Assembly: GCA_051747965.1 (NCBI GenBank) | Contig: JBNJGS010000003.1 | Span: 11,974-75,973, forward strand | Source: JAQIBY01 sp051747965 | GTDB taxonomy: Bacteria; Bacteroidota; Bacteroidia; Bacteroidales; ML635J-15 | Length of the DNA stretch: 64,000 bases | Reading direction: 5' to 3' | Shown here: in pieces, positions 17,366-26,544 of the stretch | Numbering within the stretch: the first letter of the stretch is position 1 | Layout: each line of letters begins with the position of its first letter | Program-made: the position numbers and the translations under genes | Notes under the pieces: model-generated | What the model was told of the DNA's origin: nothing | Database searches by the model: none | What the model saw: the letters and a program-made list of their open reading frames with translations, nothing else

Positions 17366-20300
17366 TTACTCATTGTCTTCGGGTGTTTGGGATTCGTCAA
17401 TCGGGTTATTGTTCTGCGGAACGGAATCATTTTGCACTGAATCCTCAGGCATCTGTTCCTTTACTCTCCGGCTTTTATCCTGCATTGCTTCGTTTTCTTC
17501 AAGCTTAATCACTTCCTGCAGTTTGTCCTGGGCTTCAAGTTTAATACCATCGCTTTCACTGTTATAATTATCGATAACAGATTGCAGGATATGCCTTGCC
17601 TGGAAGTAAGCCTCCTTATCGGTATAAATATCCGCCAGTAGAAGGAAGCTTTTTGCCAGCCAGTATCTGTGCGGACTGGATTGTTTTGAAAATTCCGTAA
17701 TCACATTTTCTGCAATGGTATCATTTCCCTGCTGCAGGTTAATCAGTGCTACATGGTATTTGGCTTCACCACCTTCATAGCTGGTAACTTCATTGCTGAG
17801 TTTTTTAAATGCACTAAGTGCCAGGTGTAATCTGTCCGTGTAGTAATAGGCTTTTGCCAGCTTATACTGTGCTTCCCGTTCCTGAGCATCATTCAGCTTT
17901 TCTGTTTCAAGCGCTCTCTGAGCGGCGGGTATCATTTTTTCATAATTCTCATTCAGATAGGCGGCTCTCATCATACCCAGCCGGGCCATCAGCAAGCGGT
18001 CTTTTTGTTCAGTGAGTTCCTCCAGTCCTTCATAATATGTAAAAGCCTTATCATACAGCTCTCTGTCAAAAGAAATGCTGGCGGCCTTCATATATGCGTT
18101 TTCAGAAAACTCATTATTGGGCCTGCTAATGACATTTTCATATGCTTTTAGCGCTTTGTCTTCCATGTCCTCGCTATCACAGCTAACTGCCAGATAATAA
18201 TTGGCTTTGAGAATGTAATGTCCGTTGGGATATTTGTCCAGATATCTTTCAAAGGCCTCAATGGCAGGCATGATTTCATTATCACGATATAAGTTTTCAG
18301 CAGTTCTGTAGGTAAGAGAATCTTTCTCGAAATCTGTGATATCGGTATCAATGCCTTCCGCCTCAATATAATTCACATAGTAATCTGGATCATTCATTTC
18401 AACAGAAATATTTTTTATCATCTCCAAAGCAGTTACAGCTTCGTTGGTGCCGGGAAATTTTGCAACAATGGTTTTGTACGCATCCAGAGAATTTTCAAGC
18501 TGTTGTTTATTATAGTACAGATTGGCAAGTCCGCTAAGGGCTGACTTCATTTTGATACCATTGGGATAATTGTCAATGTACTGATTGTAATAATAAATTG
18601 CTGAATCCCTGTTCTCGAGGTTGGAGTGATAAGTACGACCAATTTGATAGGTAGAGCTGCCTTTGTACCGGGATTCAGGAAATTCACGCTGCAGGCTTAG
18701 CAGGGATTGTATCATACCCTGATGGTTTTTCAGCCGGCCCTGAGAAAGAGCTTTTTGATAATAAGCATAATCGGCATCATAACGGCAATTATCAACGGAT
18801 TTATCGTAATAATCGCGTGCAGCACCGAAAGAAGATTGTACAAAATAGCTATCTCCTATTCTGTTCCATGCATCACAAAGCATTTCTGTGGATGTATCTC
18901 CTACATGATCTTCGTATTTTCTGAACCAGATTCCGGCTTCTTTATAATTTTTCTTTTTAAAATACGCATAGCCAATGTTGTAATGTGCTTTACCGTATTC
19001 TTTCAGGCTGATGGCTCCGCTTGTCCGTAGAAATTTGTTGAACAGATCAATACTGGCATCGTACTTTTTCTGCCGGTAGAGTGCATCGGCTTTCCAGTAA
19101 TAGGCGAGTGCTTTGTATCTGGAGCTATATTGCTTATGCTCCAGGGACATATCGAGATACTTGTACACATTTTCAAAATCCAGGTCTGCAAAAGACTCCA
19201 GGGCACGATAGTAAGCCAGTCGCTGGTATGCACCTTTTATCTCGGGGGTGAGATTTGGCATATCATCAATCACACTGAGTGCTGCTTCGTAGTTTTGTGT
19301 ACTGAGCAATGCATCAAGCATGTATTCATAAGCTTCATCAATTCTCACTGAGTTGGGATACGTTTCAATAAACTGCTTTAAGGAATTGATGGCTTCATTG
19401 AAGGGTGAGTAATCCAATTCAAAACATAGTTTGGCGTAATTATAGAGCGCGTCTTCGCTGATGTTTTTATCGAAATCATTTTGTGCTGCAATGCCAAACG
19501 CTGTTTTTGCTTTATTTTTATTTTCCTGATGAATAAAACACATACCGAGGTGATAGGCAGCATTTTGGGTCAAAGAATCTTCAACACCAATCACCTCCTG
19601 AAAATAATCAGCAGCCTGATTATAATTATCCTGCCTGAAATGTGCATATGCCATTTGATAGTATTCAACATCATTGATTTCCTCAACATTTTCCCGATAC
19701 ATATTAAAATACTTCAGGGCTTTCGTGTAGTTTTCCAGCTCAAAATGGGCCTCTGCAATGATGCGTGCTATTTCGGCGGTTCTTTCACTTTCGATGCTTG
19801 TTAGCAGGGGGGGAGCATAATCGATGATGGCTTCGTATTTTTCCTGCAGGAGGTAAATTTGTGTAATATAAAAAGGTACGATTTGAGCGAACAGAGCATG
19901 ATCACTCAGGGATTCAAACCCATTCAGAGCGGTTTGATACTGCTGATTCAGGTATTTGATATGTGAATAAAAATAGGTAGCAAGCGGTCCGTAGAAATCA
20001 TCCTTATCTTTGATTTCAAAGAAAGCTTTATCTGCCTGATTGTATTCTTTCCTGGCATAATGACAAAATCCTTTTTTGAAATAATATTCACTGAGCTGCT
20101 CATCGGGCAGGTTGAGCTTATCAACTTTATCGTACCATTTCAGTGCAGACCGATACTTTTTCTGACGGTAATAATGATTGGCCAGGGTAAAACTTGCCTG
20201 ATTGATTTTCGGATTTTCAGGATGCTGATGAATAAATTCTTCAATGAGATGACTCACATCCAGATTATAAAGTTTCATTGCACACATAGCAGCAAAATAT

Positions 20301-20533
20301 TCCGCATCTTCTTTCAGCAAGGCATCATCCTGACTATGCCTTTGTGCAAATTCGTTGAAGGCTCTTTGGGCAGCGCTGTACTTTTTATGTTTGTACAGGA
20401 CCATTGCCTTGTCAAATTTTTCTTGTCTGTTGTCATATCGCACACTCTCCTGGGCAGAAACCAGCATACCCGAGAACAGGAGAATTACAGCCAGTGCTGA
20501 TATTTTTATTGACTTGCCAGTTATATATTGCAT
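17366..20533 (-). CDS. Giant periplasmic TPR-repeat protein
   Basis: 1055 residues. The signal peptide ends near residue 28 (GMLVSAQ). Almost the whole mature chain is TPR-like helical repeats, for example YSAAQRAFNEFAQRH, YRSALKWYDKV, YNQAADYFQEVIG and YDKAFTYYEGL. The last 45 residues are acidic, Gln/Pro-rich and probably disordered. TPR proteins scaffold complexes. The next gene begins within 4 bases (or overlaps by 8) and encodes an outer-membrane barrel, so the pair probably acts together. Nothing in the sequence points to a catalytic role. Confidence 0.85.
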   Translation of the reverse strand: MQYITGKSIKISALAVILLFSGMLVSAQESVRYDNRQEKFDKAMVLYKHKKYSAAQRAFNEFAQRHSQDDALLKEDAEYFAAMCAMKLYNLDVSHLIEEFIHQHPENPKINQASFTLANHYYRQKKYRSALKWYDKVDKLNLPDEQLSEYYFKKGFCHYARKEYNQADKAFFEIKDKDDFYGPLATYFYSHIKYLNQQYQTALNGFESLSDHALFAQIVPFYITQIYLLQEKYEAIIDYAPPLLTSIESERTAEIARIIAEAHFELENYTKALKYFNMYRENVEEINDVEYYQMAYAHFRQDNYNQAADYFQEVIGVEDSLTQNAAYHLGMCFIHQENKNKAKTAFGIAAQNDFDKNISEDALYNYAKLCFELDYSPFNEAINSLKQFIETYPNSVRIDEAYEYMLDALLSTQNYEAALSVIDDMPNLTPEIKGAYQRLAYYRALESFADLDFENVYKYLDMSLEHKQYSSRYKALAYYWKADALYRQKKYDASIDLFNKFLRTSGAISLKEYGKAHYNIGYAYFKKKNYKEAGIWFRKYEDHVGDTSTEMLCDAWNRIGDSYFVQSSFGAARDYYDKSVDNCRYDADYAYYQKALSQGRLKNHQGMIQSLLSLQREFPESRYKGSSTYQIGRTYHSNLENRDSAIYYYNQYIDNYPNGIKMKSALSGLANLYYNKQQLENSLDAYKTIVAKFPGTNEAVTALEMIKNISVEMNDPDYYVNYIEAEGIDTDITDFEKDSLTYRTAENLYRDNEIMPAIEAFERYLDKYPNGHYILKANYYLAVSCDSEDMEDKALKAYENVISRPNNEFSENAYMKAASISFDRELYDKAFTYYEGLEELTEQKDRLLMARLGMMRAAYLNENYEKMIPAAQRALETEKLNDAQEREAQYKLAKAYYYTDRLHLALSAFKKLSNEVTSYEGGEAKYHVALINLQQGNDTIAENVITEFSKQSSPHRYWLAKSFLLLADIYTDKEAYFQARHILQSVIDNYNSESDGIKLEAQDKLQEVIKLEENEAMQDKSRRVKEQMPEDSVQNDSVPQNNNPIDESQTPEDNE

Positions 20534-20686
20534 AAATCTCTGTTTATTAATATTTTACAAGGTACTTATTTTGGATTTAAAGGTAAGGATAATTCATCAG
20601 CCTGCGATGGGTGGAAATAGCTTTTAATTAACAATACACTGTTTATTTCTAACACATATAGATTCAGTCACTTGCCATTTTATGTT

Positions 20687-20694
20687 TACCTTTG
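20687..20694 (+). promoter_or_regulatory. -7 box for ftsE-like gene
   Basis: TACCTTTG matches TAnnTTTG and lies 46 bases before the start codon. No -33 box is seen at 19-21 bases. Confidence 0.45.
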
Positions 20695-20740
20695 TCAGCA
20701 TAGGTTTTATTATTAACCCAAACAAGAACAGTTTTATTGC

Positions 20741-21496
20741 ATGGAAGCAAAAAACAAGTCATCAGATATTATAGTCAGGCTGGTGCATGCCGAAATAAAC
20801 CAGTCAGATAAAAACATTCTCACAGATGTAAATCTTGAGATTAAAACAGGAGACTTTTATTACATCATCGGAAAGGTTGGATGTGGAAAAACCAGTCTCC
20901 TTAAGGCTTTGTATGCTGACATTCCTGTAATAGCTGATGAGGCCAAAGTTGCAGGTTTTGATCTTACCCGGCTAAAACCCAGCCATATTCCAAAATTGAG
21001 ACGCAAACTGGGTATTGTGTTTCAGGATTTTCAGTTGCTGAGTGACCGTACCGTATACAAAAACCTTCTTTTTGCACTTAAAGCCACGGGCTGGAAGAGC
21101 CAAAGAGAGATGGACCGGCAAATTGATGCTGTTCTGGACAAAGTAGATATGGTATCTGAAAAACACAAAATGCCACATACCCTATCCGGAGGAGAACAAC
21201 AAAGGGTTGTCATTGCCAGAGCATTGCTTAATGAGCCTGAAATCATTCTGGCAGATGAACCTACCGGCAACCTTGACCCCAAATCAGGAGGACAGATCAT
21301 AGAAATTCTACGCAAAATCAGGGATAACGGCAAGGCCGTTTTGATGGTAACACACAATTACAGCCTGATCCGTGATTTTCCTGAACCAAGCCTGGTCATT
21401 GAAGATGGCAAAATGTCAGGTGAGGGCACAGAAGTTTCACAGCTTGATTTTGGAAAATTCTCAGATGGCTCTGAAGACCTCAAGCTGTTTGAGTGA
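20741..21496 (+). CDS. ftsE: FtsE-like ABC transporter ATPase
   Basis: 251 residues. Walker A reads GKVGCGKTS, the Q-loop is FQDFQLLSDRTVYKNL, the ABC signature LSGGEQQR and Walker B IILADEPTGNLD, with the H-loop in MVTHNY. The Q-loop and spacing are those of FtsE/LolD-type ATPases; FtsE with FtsX controls cell-wall hydrolases at division. No ftsX lies next to it, which is common in Bacteroidota. Its last 36 bases overlap the converging glycosyltransferase gene. FtsE is the best fit, but another MacB-class ATPase cannot be excluded. Confidence 0.82.
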   Translation: MEAKNKSSDIIVRLVHAEINQSDKNILTDVNLEIKTGDFYYIIGKVGCGKTSLLKALYADIPVIADEAKVAGFDLTRLKPSHIPKLRRKLGIVFQDFQLLSDRTVYKNLLFALKATGWKSQREMDRQIDAVLDKVDMVSEKHKMPHTLSGGEQQRVVIARALLNEPEIILADEPTGNLDPKSGGQIIEILRKIRDNGKAVLMVTHNYSLIRDFPEPSLVIEDGKMSGEGTEVSQLDFGKFSDGSEDLKLFE

Positions 21497-22558
21497 TTCG
21501 GATTCCCAGTTATATTTCTTTAACGTCTCTTTTGCATTTTGCCTGTAGATGGCCAGTTTTTCCTTGTCTCTGTACATCAAATTAATTTCTGAGGCAAGCT
21601 TTTCTGCTTCTGCATCCGGGGTCACCCATCTGCCAATATTGGCTGCTTCAACAAATGCTCTCATTTCAGGCAAATCACTCACAAGAACAGGCACACCGGC
21701 ACGCATATAATCAAACAACTTGTTTGGCAATGCATAACGGTAGTTCAGTCCCATATCCGCCTCAAGACTCACTCCAATGGAGGCATGTATTGTAATGGCC
21801 GCCAGTTTATCAAAATCCAATCTCCCGGGTATAAATATTCTATCTTTGTAAGGCAAGGCTTCGCATTTTTGCCGTATTCTTTTTTCCAGCGGTCCGGTGC
21901 CGGCAATCAGCAAATCCAGATCCGGCAAATATTTCATGGCATTTATGAGCTTTTCAATGCCCCGGCCGGTATTGAGACTACCCTGATATATAATAAAATC
22001 CTGTTCAGGCAATACCGGTGGCTTGACCAGTGTTTTTTGGGACTTATAAGGGAGATTTCTTATCACAGAAAATTCTACCCCGTGCTTGCTTTTATAATAA
22101 GCGGCAATGCTGTCAGAAACCGTATAAGCAGCATCCACTTTGGGTATCAGCCATGACTCAAGCTTCTGCCAGACTTTTCGTACAAATTTGCGGTTTTGCA
22201 GTTCAGGTACCTCTGAAAACAGTTCATGACTATCAAAAACCAGCTTTTTCCCACGGATTTTTGAAGCGGCCCATCCTGCAGGCAGTGTGTCCATATCACA
22301 AGCCAAAACAACATCCCAAGGGCGGAAAAGGAGAAAAAAGAACATCCGGACATTATAACAGGCATAAAACAAAAAGCCCTTTTTACATAAAAAACGCAGG
22401 CGTTTTGTGGAATATGGTCGCTGAATTTTGCCCGATTGCGGCATTTTTCTGCCGGTTAAACAAACCTGAAAGCCATTTTCGCTCAGGTTCAAAGCAGTTT
22501 TATGCATGCGTTGATCTGTCGCTAAGTCGTTTGTTACTGTAATGTAAATACTTTTCAC
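21461..22558 (-). CDS. GT4 family glycosyltransferase
   Basis: 365 residues with the two-domain GT-B layout. The N-terminal half has VVLACDMDTLPAGW and KLVFDSHELFSEVPEL; the C-terminal half has IIYQGSLNTGRGIEKLINAM, DLLIAGTGPLEKRI and the GT4 signature LPNKLFDYMRAGVPVLVSDLPEM. It probably transfers a sugar to an envelope glycan or LPS from a nucleotide sugar. It is monocistronic and converges on ftsE with a 36-base overlap of coding sequence. The acceptor is not predictable. Confidence 0.9.
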   Translation of the reverse strand: MKSIYITVTNDLATDQRMHKTALNLSENGFQVCLTGRKMPQSGKIQRPYSTKRLRFLCKKGFLFYACYNVRMFFFLLFRPWDVVLACDMDTLPAGWAASKIRGKKLVFDSHELFSEVPELQNRKFVRKVWQKLESWLIPKVDAAYTVSDSIAAYYKSKHGVEFSVIRNLPYKSQKTLVKPPVLPEQDFIIYQGSLNTGRGIEKLINAMKYLPDLDLLIAGTGPLEKRIRQKCEALPYKDRIFIPGRLDFDKLAAITIHASIGVSLEADMGLNYRYALPNKLFDYMRAGVPVLVSDLPEMRAFVEAANIGRWVTPDAEAEKLASEINLMYRDKEKLAIYRQNAKETLKKYNWESESLKQLEVFRAI

Positions 22559-22603
22559 GTCTTGCCGTTTAAAACTCTAAATTAGAAAAAAAACAAGATT
22601 CCC

Positions 22604-22621
22604 TACATTTGTTTACATTTG
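22604..22621 (+). promoter_or_regulatory. Tandem -7 boxes for murB
   Basis: TACATTTG occurs twice, at 22604-22611 and 22614-22621, ten bases apart. Both match TAnnTTTG. Predicted starts would leave leaders of about 15-25 bases before the murB ATG. Confidence 0.5.
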
Positions 22622-22639
22622 TAAAAAAGGAAAACATTT

Positions 22640-23638
22640 ATGGAAACGAATTTTCCACTGAAAGATTTCAATACTTTTCATTTTGATGTACAGGCCAGGT
22701 GGTTTGATACTGTAGGCAAGCCAGAAGAACTCAAAGAGAAAATACTTCAATCTGAATTTTCCACTGAAAAAATCCTCATACTGGGTGGGGGCTCCAACAT
22801 CGTATTCAGGGAAGATTTTCATGGCCTGGTATTGCATCCAACAGAGCAAAGCTTTGAGGTTAAGGAAGAAAGCGAAGAGGAAGTTGTGCTAAAAGTCAGT
22901 TCCGGCTATGATTGGGATGAATTTGTTTCCAGGACAATAAAACAGGGATATTACGGCCTGGAGAACCTTTCACTTATTCCGGGTCAGGTTGGTGCTGCGC
23001 CCATACAAAACATCGGGGCATACGGTGTTGAAGTCAGGGACTTCATAGAGAGTGTTGAGGGATTTTACCTTGATACCGGTGAAGATTTTAAGCTTCCGGC
23101 AGAATCATGCCGGTTTGATTACAGAGACTCTGTTTTCAAAGGTGAATTGCGTGGTAAAGTTTTCATTTCCTATGTCAACTTCAGGCTTAGTAAAAAAGCC
23201 AGACCAAATATTGCCTATGGCAGCATCACAGAAATGCTTGCCGGAAAAGAGCCTGCTCCTCTAGCGGTAAGGGAAGCTGTAATTGCAATACGGGAAGCAA
23301 AACTTCCCGATCCTGACAAAATCGGTAATGCAGGAAGTTTCTTTAAAAACCCGATAATCTCAAAAGCCCAGTTTGAGTTAATAAAATCAGATTATCCGGA
23401 AGTCAAATCCTATCCTGTGGGTGATTCTATAAAGGTTCCTGCCGGCTGGCTGATTGACAGGGCCGGATGGAAAGCACACCGTGTCGGGGATGCAGGTGTA
23501 CATCCAAACCAGGCACTTGTGCTGGTAAACTATGGCATGGCAGGCCCCGACGATATACTCAGACTTGCAGAACAAATTCGTGAAGACATACATTACAAAT
23601 TTGGTATCGAACTGGAACTGGAAGTCAGGTTAGAATAA
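22640..23638 (+). CDS. murB: UDP-N-acetylenolpyruvoylglucosamine reductase
   Basis: 332 residues, type I MurB. This cytoplasmic flavoenzyme reduces UDP-GlcNAc-enolpyruvate to UDP-MurNAc for peptidoglycan. The FAD site (LGGGSNIVF), SLIPGQVGAAPIQNIGAYG, GNAGSFFKNPI with the catalytic serine, and the C-terminal LELEVR are all present. The next gene starts 22 bases later and is probably co-transcribed. Confidence 0.96.
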   Translation: METNFPLKDFNTFHFDVQARWFDTVGKPEELKEKILQSEFSTEKILILGGGSNIVFREDFHGLVLHPTEQSFEVKEESEEEVVLKVSSGYDWDEFVSRTIKQGYYGLENLSLIPGQVGAAPIQNIGAYGVEVRDFIESVEGFYLDTGEDFKLPAESCRFDYRDSVFKGELRGKVFISYVNFRLSKKARPNIAYGSITEMLAGKEPAPLAVREAVIAIREAKLPDPDKIGNAGSFFKNPIISKAQFELIKSDYPEVKSYPVGDSIKVPAGWLIDRAGWKAHRVGDAGVHPNQALVLVNYGMAGPDDILRLAEQIREDIHYKFGIELELEVRLE

Positions 23639-23660
23639 TCAAACTGAAACAAAACCTATC

Positions 23661-25130
23661 ATGAGATTAAGAAAAAAAATCCGCCGCTCAGGCATTGTAT
23701 TTGTTTTCCTGCTTTTTGCTCAGCCTCTGTTCTCACAACAAGGCTTTGATTGTTATACCATAATTGCCGGAAAAAATGCCACAAAATCCGGAAGCATAAT
23801 GCTGGCACATAATGAGGATGATTATGGTGAAAATATCCTCAGCATGCATGCCCTGAAAAACGAAACTCATCCCAAAGGCAAGCTATACAAATTAAAAAAC
23901 GGTGCAAAACTCAGGGAAGGCACTGAGGCATATGCTGCCCTGTGGATGCAAATGCCAGGCCAGGATTTTGCAGATTGCTATGTCAATGAGCATGCTGTAT
24001 GCATTGTATCAAATGCATGCCCTTCCAGGGAGAATGAGCCTGAAACAGAGAATGGCGGTATCGGATACTATCTGCGCAGGATCATGGCACGCAATGCTTC
24101 TACGGCACGCGAAGCCGTTGAGCTGGCAGGCAGGCTCATTGAAACATATGGGTATGATTCACCGGGCCGCAGTTATTCCATCGCTGATAAAAATGAAGCA
24201 TGGGTGATGGCTGTTGTTCATGGAAAACACTGGGTGGCACAGCGTGTCCCAGACAATGAGGTCATGTTTATTTCCAATTACTACACCATTCAGGAAGTGG
24301 ACCTGGATGATAAGGAAAACTACCTGGGATCATCTGATTTAATTAACTACGCCATTGAAAGAAAATGGTATAATCCGGACAAAGACGACAAATTCAATTT
24401 CAGAAAAGCTTACGGCAAGCCTGAAAGCCTGGCACATCCCGGAAATATCATGAGAAAATGGCAGGGGCTGTCGCTTGTTACAGAAGCACCTGTTCCCCTG
24501 AATAAGCCCATGCCTTTTTCGGTACAAACAGAGAGAAAGCTTGATGCCACAGATTTTATGCGTATACTTGAAAATCACTACGAAGGCACAGAATTTGATG
24601 AAAGTCAGCGCTACCGTTGCGGCAATCCACATGAGGGTGGCATCAATGCCATTTGCTCCGACATCAATCAGTATGGCTTTGTTGCTGAGCTGCGGGAAGA
24701 TATCCCTGAAAAGATGGGGGTTTTACTCTGGCTTGCATTCAGAAGGCCCTGCATCCAGCCTTTCATACCAGTTTATTCAGGTACAAATGATTTCCCCGGA
24801 AGGTATCATCATTCCTCGCCGGAAAAAGCACTGGATAAACACTTTGTTTCTTTGTCAATTGATGAGTTAGGCAAGCAGCATGCGTTTGTGGATTATATTT
24901 CTTTTGCAAAGCTTGTGGATGAGAACTACGCGGAAAGCATTTCTGATTTAAAAACTCAAAAAAGACAGCTTGAGAAAGAATATACAGAAATGGCGGCAGG
25001 TTTTGAAGAGAAATACAAAAAGATTGAAAATCAGGAAAAAGCAGACACTGCATTAAATGATTTCACGGAATTGGTACTTAGCATGAATCACGATAAGATA
25101 CGTCGCTGGCTGACACAGCACAGAGATTAA
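23661..25130 (+). CDS. Secreted C69 family dipeptidase
   Basis: 489 residues. The signal peptide (GIVFVFLLFAQPLFSQ) is followed by GFDCYTIIAGKNAT, in which Cys31 is the expected N-terminal nucleophile of this Ntn-hydrolase family, followed by GSIMLAHNEDD. GIGYYLRRIMARNASTAREA and SYSIADKNEAWVM are family-typical. C69 enzymes cleave dipeptides, and a periplasmic form could process peptides from diet or cell wall (inference from murB upstream). The C-terminal 80 residues are a helical tail. The gene converges on psd with a 4-base overlap. Confidence 0.9.
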   Translation: MRLRKKIRRSGIVFVFLLFAQPLFSQQGFDCYTIIAGKNATKSGSIMLAHNEDDYGENILSMHALKNETHPKGKLYKLKNGAKLREGTEAYAALWMQMPGQDFADCYVNEHAVCIVSNACPSRENEPETENGGIGYYLRRIMARNASTAREAVELAGRLIETYGYDSPGRSYSIADKNEAWVMAVVHGKHWVAQRVPDNEVMFISNYYTIQEVDLDDKENYLGSSDLINYAIERKWYNPDKDDKFNFRKAYGKPESLAHPGNIMRKWQGLSLVTEAPVPLNKPMPFSVQTERKLDATDFMRILENHYEGTEFDESQRYRCGNPHEGGINAICSDINQYGFVAELREDIPEKMGVLLWLAFRRPCIQPFIPVYSGTNDFPGRYHHSSPEKALDKHFVSLSIDELGKQHAFVDYISFAKLVDENYAESISDLKTQKRQLEKEYTEMAAGFEEKYKKIENQEKADTALNDFTELVLSMNHDKIRRWLTQHRD

Positions 25131-25939
25131 TCATCGGGGACAAGATAATCCAGTGCTTCACCGAGTTTTACGGGTGATAATGTATTCCGGTGATTCATAA
25201 TTCCCGGGCTAAGCAAGACTACTGAAGAGCCGAGGTAGAAAACAGCAATCTGCTCTCCTTGTCTGAAGCTGGTTTTTCCGGAAAAATCTGAAAAAACCTT
25301 TATTTCTTTTCCTGAAGGAGCCCTTCCTCTGAGCGGTTCCAACGAAATATTACCAACATTTAAGGCAGCAATTAAAACCAAAGAAATCTCACCCCAGGCT
25401 GTTTGTGCACGCATCACGACCCTTTCATTTTTCAGATAAACCGGCTTTTTTCGTGCAGTTGCAGGGGCAACTGTATAATAATATCCCGGGATATATTTGA
25501 TACTGATGACCTCCATATCACATGGTGCATGAACATGATGATAATCTGATGGACTCAAATAAAGATTGATATATCCCTTGTATTTTACATTTTCAGATTT
25601 GATCAATTCGTTAACAGATATTTCCTGCTTTTTTATCTGCAACATTTTTCCATCAGTAATTTCTCCGGCTGCATAGATTTGTCCTTCTGCCGGTGCGGAG
25701 AGCACGCCGGAGAACTTCCGCATCCCGGGTTTGAAGCTTCTGGTAAAAAACTGATTAAAGGAAGCAGATTGATTCAGGTCAAAATCATACCATTCCAGTG
25801 GAATTGAAAAAATTTTAGCATAGATTCTGACTACAGGTTTCAGCAGGAAAGGTGGCAGCTTTATTCCTGACAAAAAAGCAACAATTCTGCATAAAAGTCT
25901 TTGAAAAAAAAGTTTCACCGGTATATCTTTTCCAGCCAA
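25127..25939 (-). CDS. psd: Phosphatidylserine decarboxylase
   Basis: 270 residues. It converts phosphatidylserine to phosphatidylethanolamine using a pyruvoyl group made by self-cleavage. The cleavage site is LGSSVVLL near residue 235, with Gly-Ser intact (the common form is LGST). YHHVHAPCD and FNQFFTRSFKPG are typical of the full-length type. The N-terminal 45 residues are a membrane-associating helical stretch. It is 25 bases downstream of pth. The matching synthase, pssA, is at 62615, so the pathway is complete in this window. Confidence 0.94.
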   Translation of the reverse strand: MAGKDIPVKLFFQRLLCRIVAFLSGIKLPPFLLKPVVRIYAKIFSIPLEWYDFDLNQSASFNQFFTRSFKPGMRKFSGVLSAPAEGQIYAAGEITDGKMLQIKKQEISVNELIKSENVKYKGYINLYLSPSDYHHVHAPCDMEVISIKYIPGYYYTVAPATARKKPVYLKNERVVMRAQTAWGEISLVLIAALNVGNISLEPLRGRAPSGKEIKVFSDFSGKTSFRQGEQIAVFYLGSSVVLLSPGIMNHRNTLSPVKLGEALDYLVPDD

Positions 25940-25964
25940 GTTATAAAAAAGGAAGCAAACCGGC

Positions 25965-26528
25965 TTAGTTTTTATTATAAAAATTCATTGTACGCTCAAC
26001 CCCCAACACTGTAAAAGCCTTTATTGCATCAATATAGGTATCCATATTTTGGTTCAGGATTGCTTTTTCTTTTTCGGTCATATTTCCCAGCACATAGTCA
26101 ACCTGTCTTCCGCGCGGAAAATCATTGCCTACGCCAAGCCGCATGCGTGGAAAGTGGTTTGTACCCAGGGTATCAATAATGTTGCTAAGTCCGTTGTGAC
26201 CGGCATCCCCACCTTTGGTCCTGATTCTGAGTCTGCCAAAATCCAGAGCAATATCATCAAGTACAACCAACAAGCGGTCTGTATCAAGTTTTTCTTTGTT
26301 GAGCCAGTATCTTACAGCATTACCGCTGAGATTCATAAAGGTTGCAGGCTTAATAAGCACAAGCGTCCGGCCTTTGTGTTTTACTTCTGTTCTGAATCCG
26401 TAACGTTTGTCCACAAAAACAGCATTGGATGCCTTTGCAAGGGCATCCAATACCATAAAACCAATATTATGTCTTGTGTTTTCATAATCCGGACCGGGGT
26501 TTCCGAGTCCAACGATAAGATATTTCAC
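25965..26528 (-). CDS. pth: Peptidyl-tRNA hydrolase
   Basis: 187 residues from the GTG at 26528. This start gives VKYLIVGLGNPGPDYENTRHN, the standard Pth beginning, and leaves 16 bases after rplY. A longer frame would overlap the acidic tail of rplY and is rejected. It frees tRNA from drop-off peptidyl-tRNA. The catalytic His is in TRHNIGF and the conserved Asp in LDDIALDFG; KGGDAGHNGLSNI and RMRLGVG are also conserved. The order rplY-pth is a widespread linkage. Confidence 0.94.
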   Translation of the reverse strand: MKYLIVGLGNPGPDYENTRHNIGFMVLDALAKASNAVFVDKRYGFRTEVKHKGRTLVLIKPATFMNLSGNAVRYWLNKEKLDTDRLLVVLDDIALDFGRLRIRTKGGDAGHNGLSNIIDTLGTNHFPRMRLGVGNDFPRGRQVDYVLGNMTEKEKAILNQNMDTYIDAIKAFTVLGVERTMNFYNKN

Positions 26529-26544
26529 GACATAAGATTTTTTA

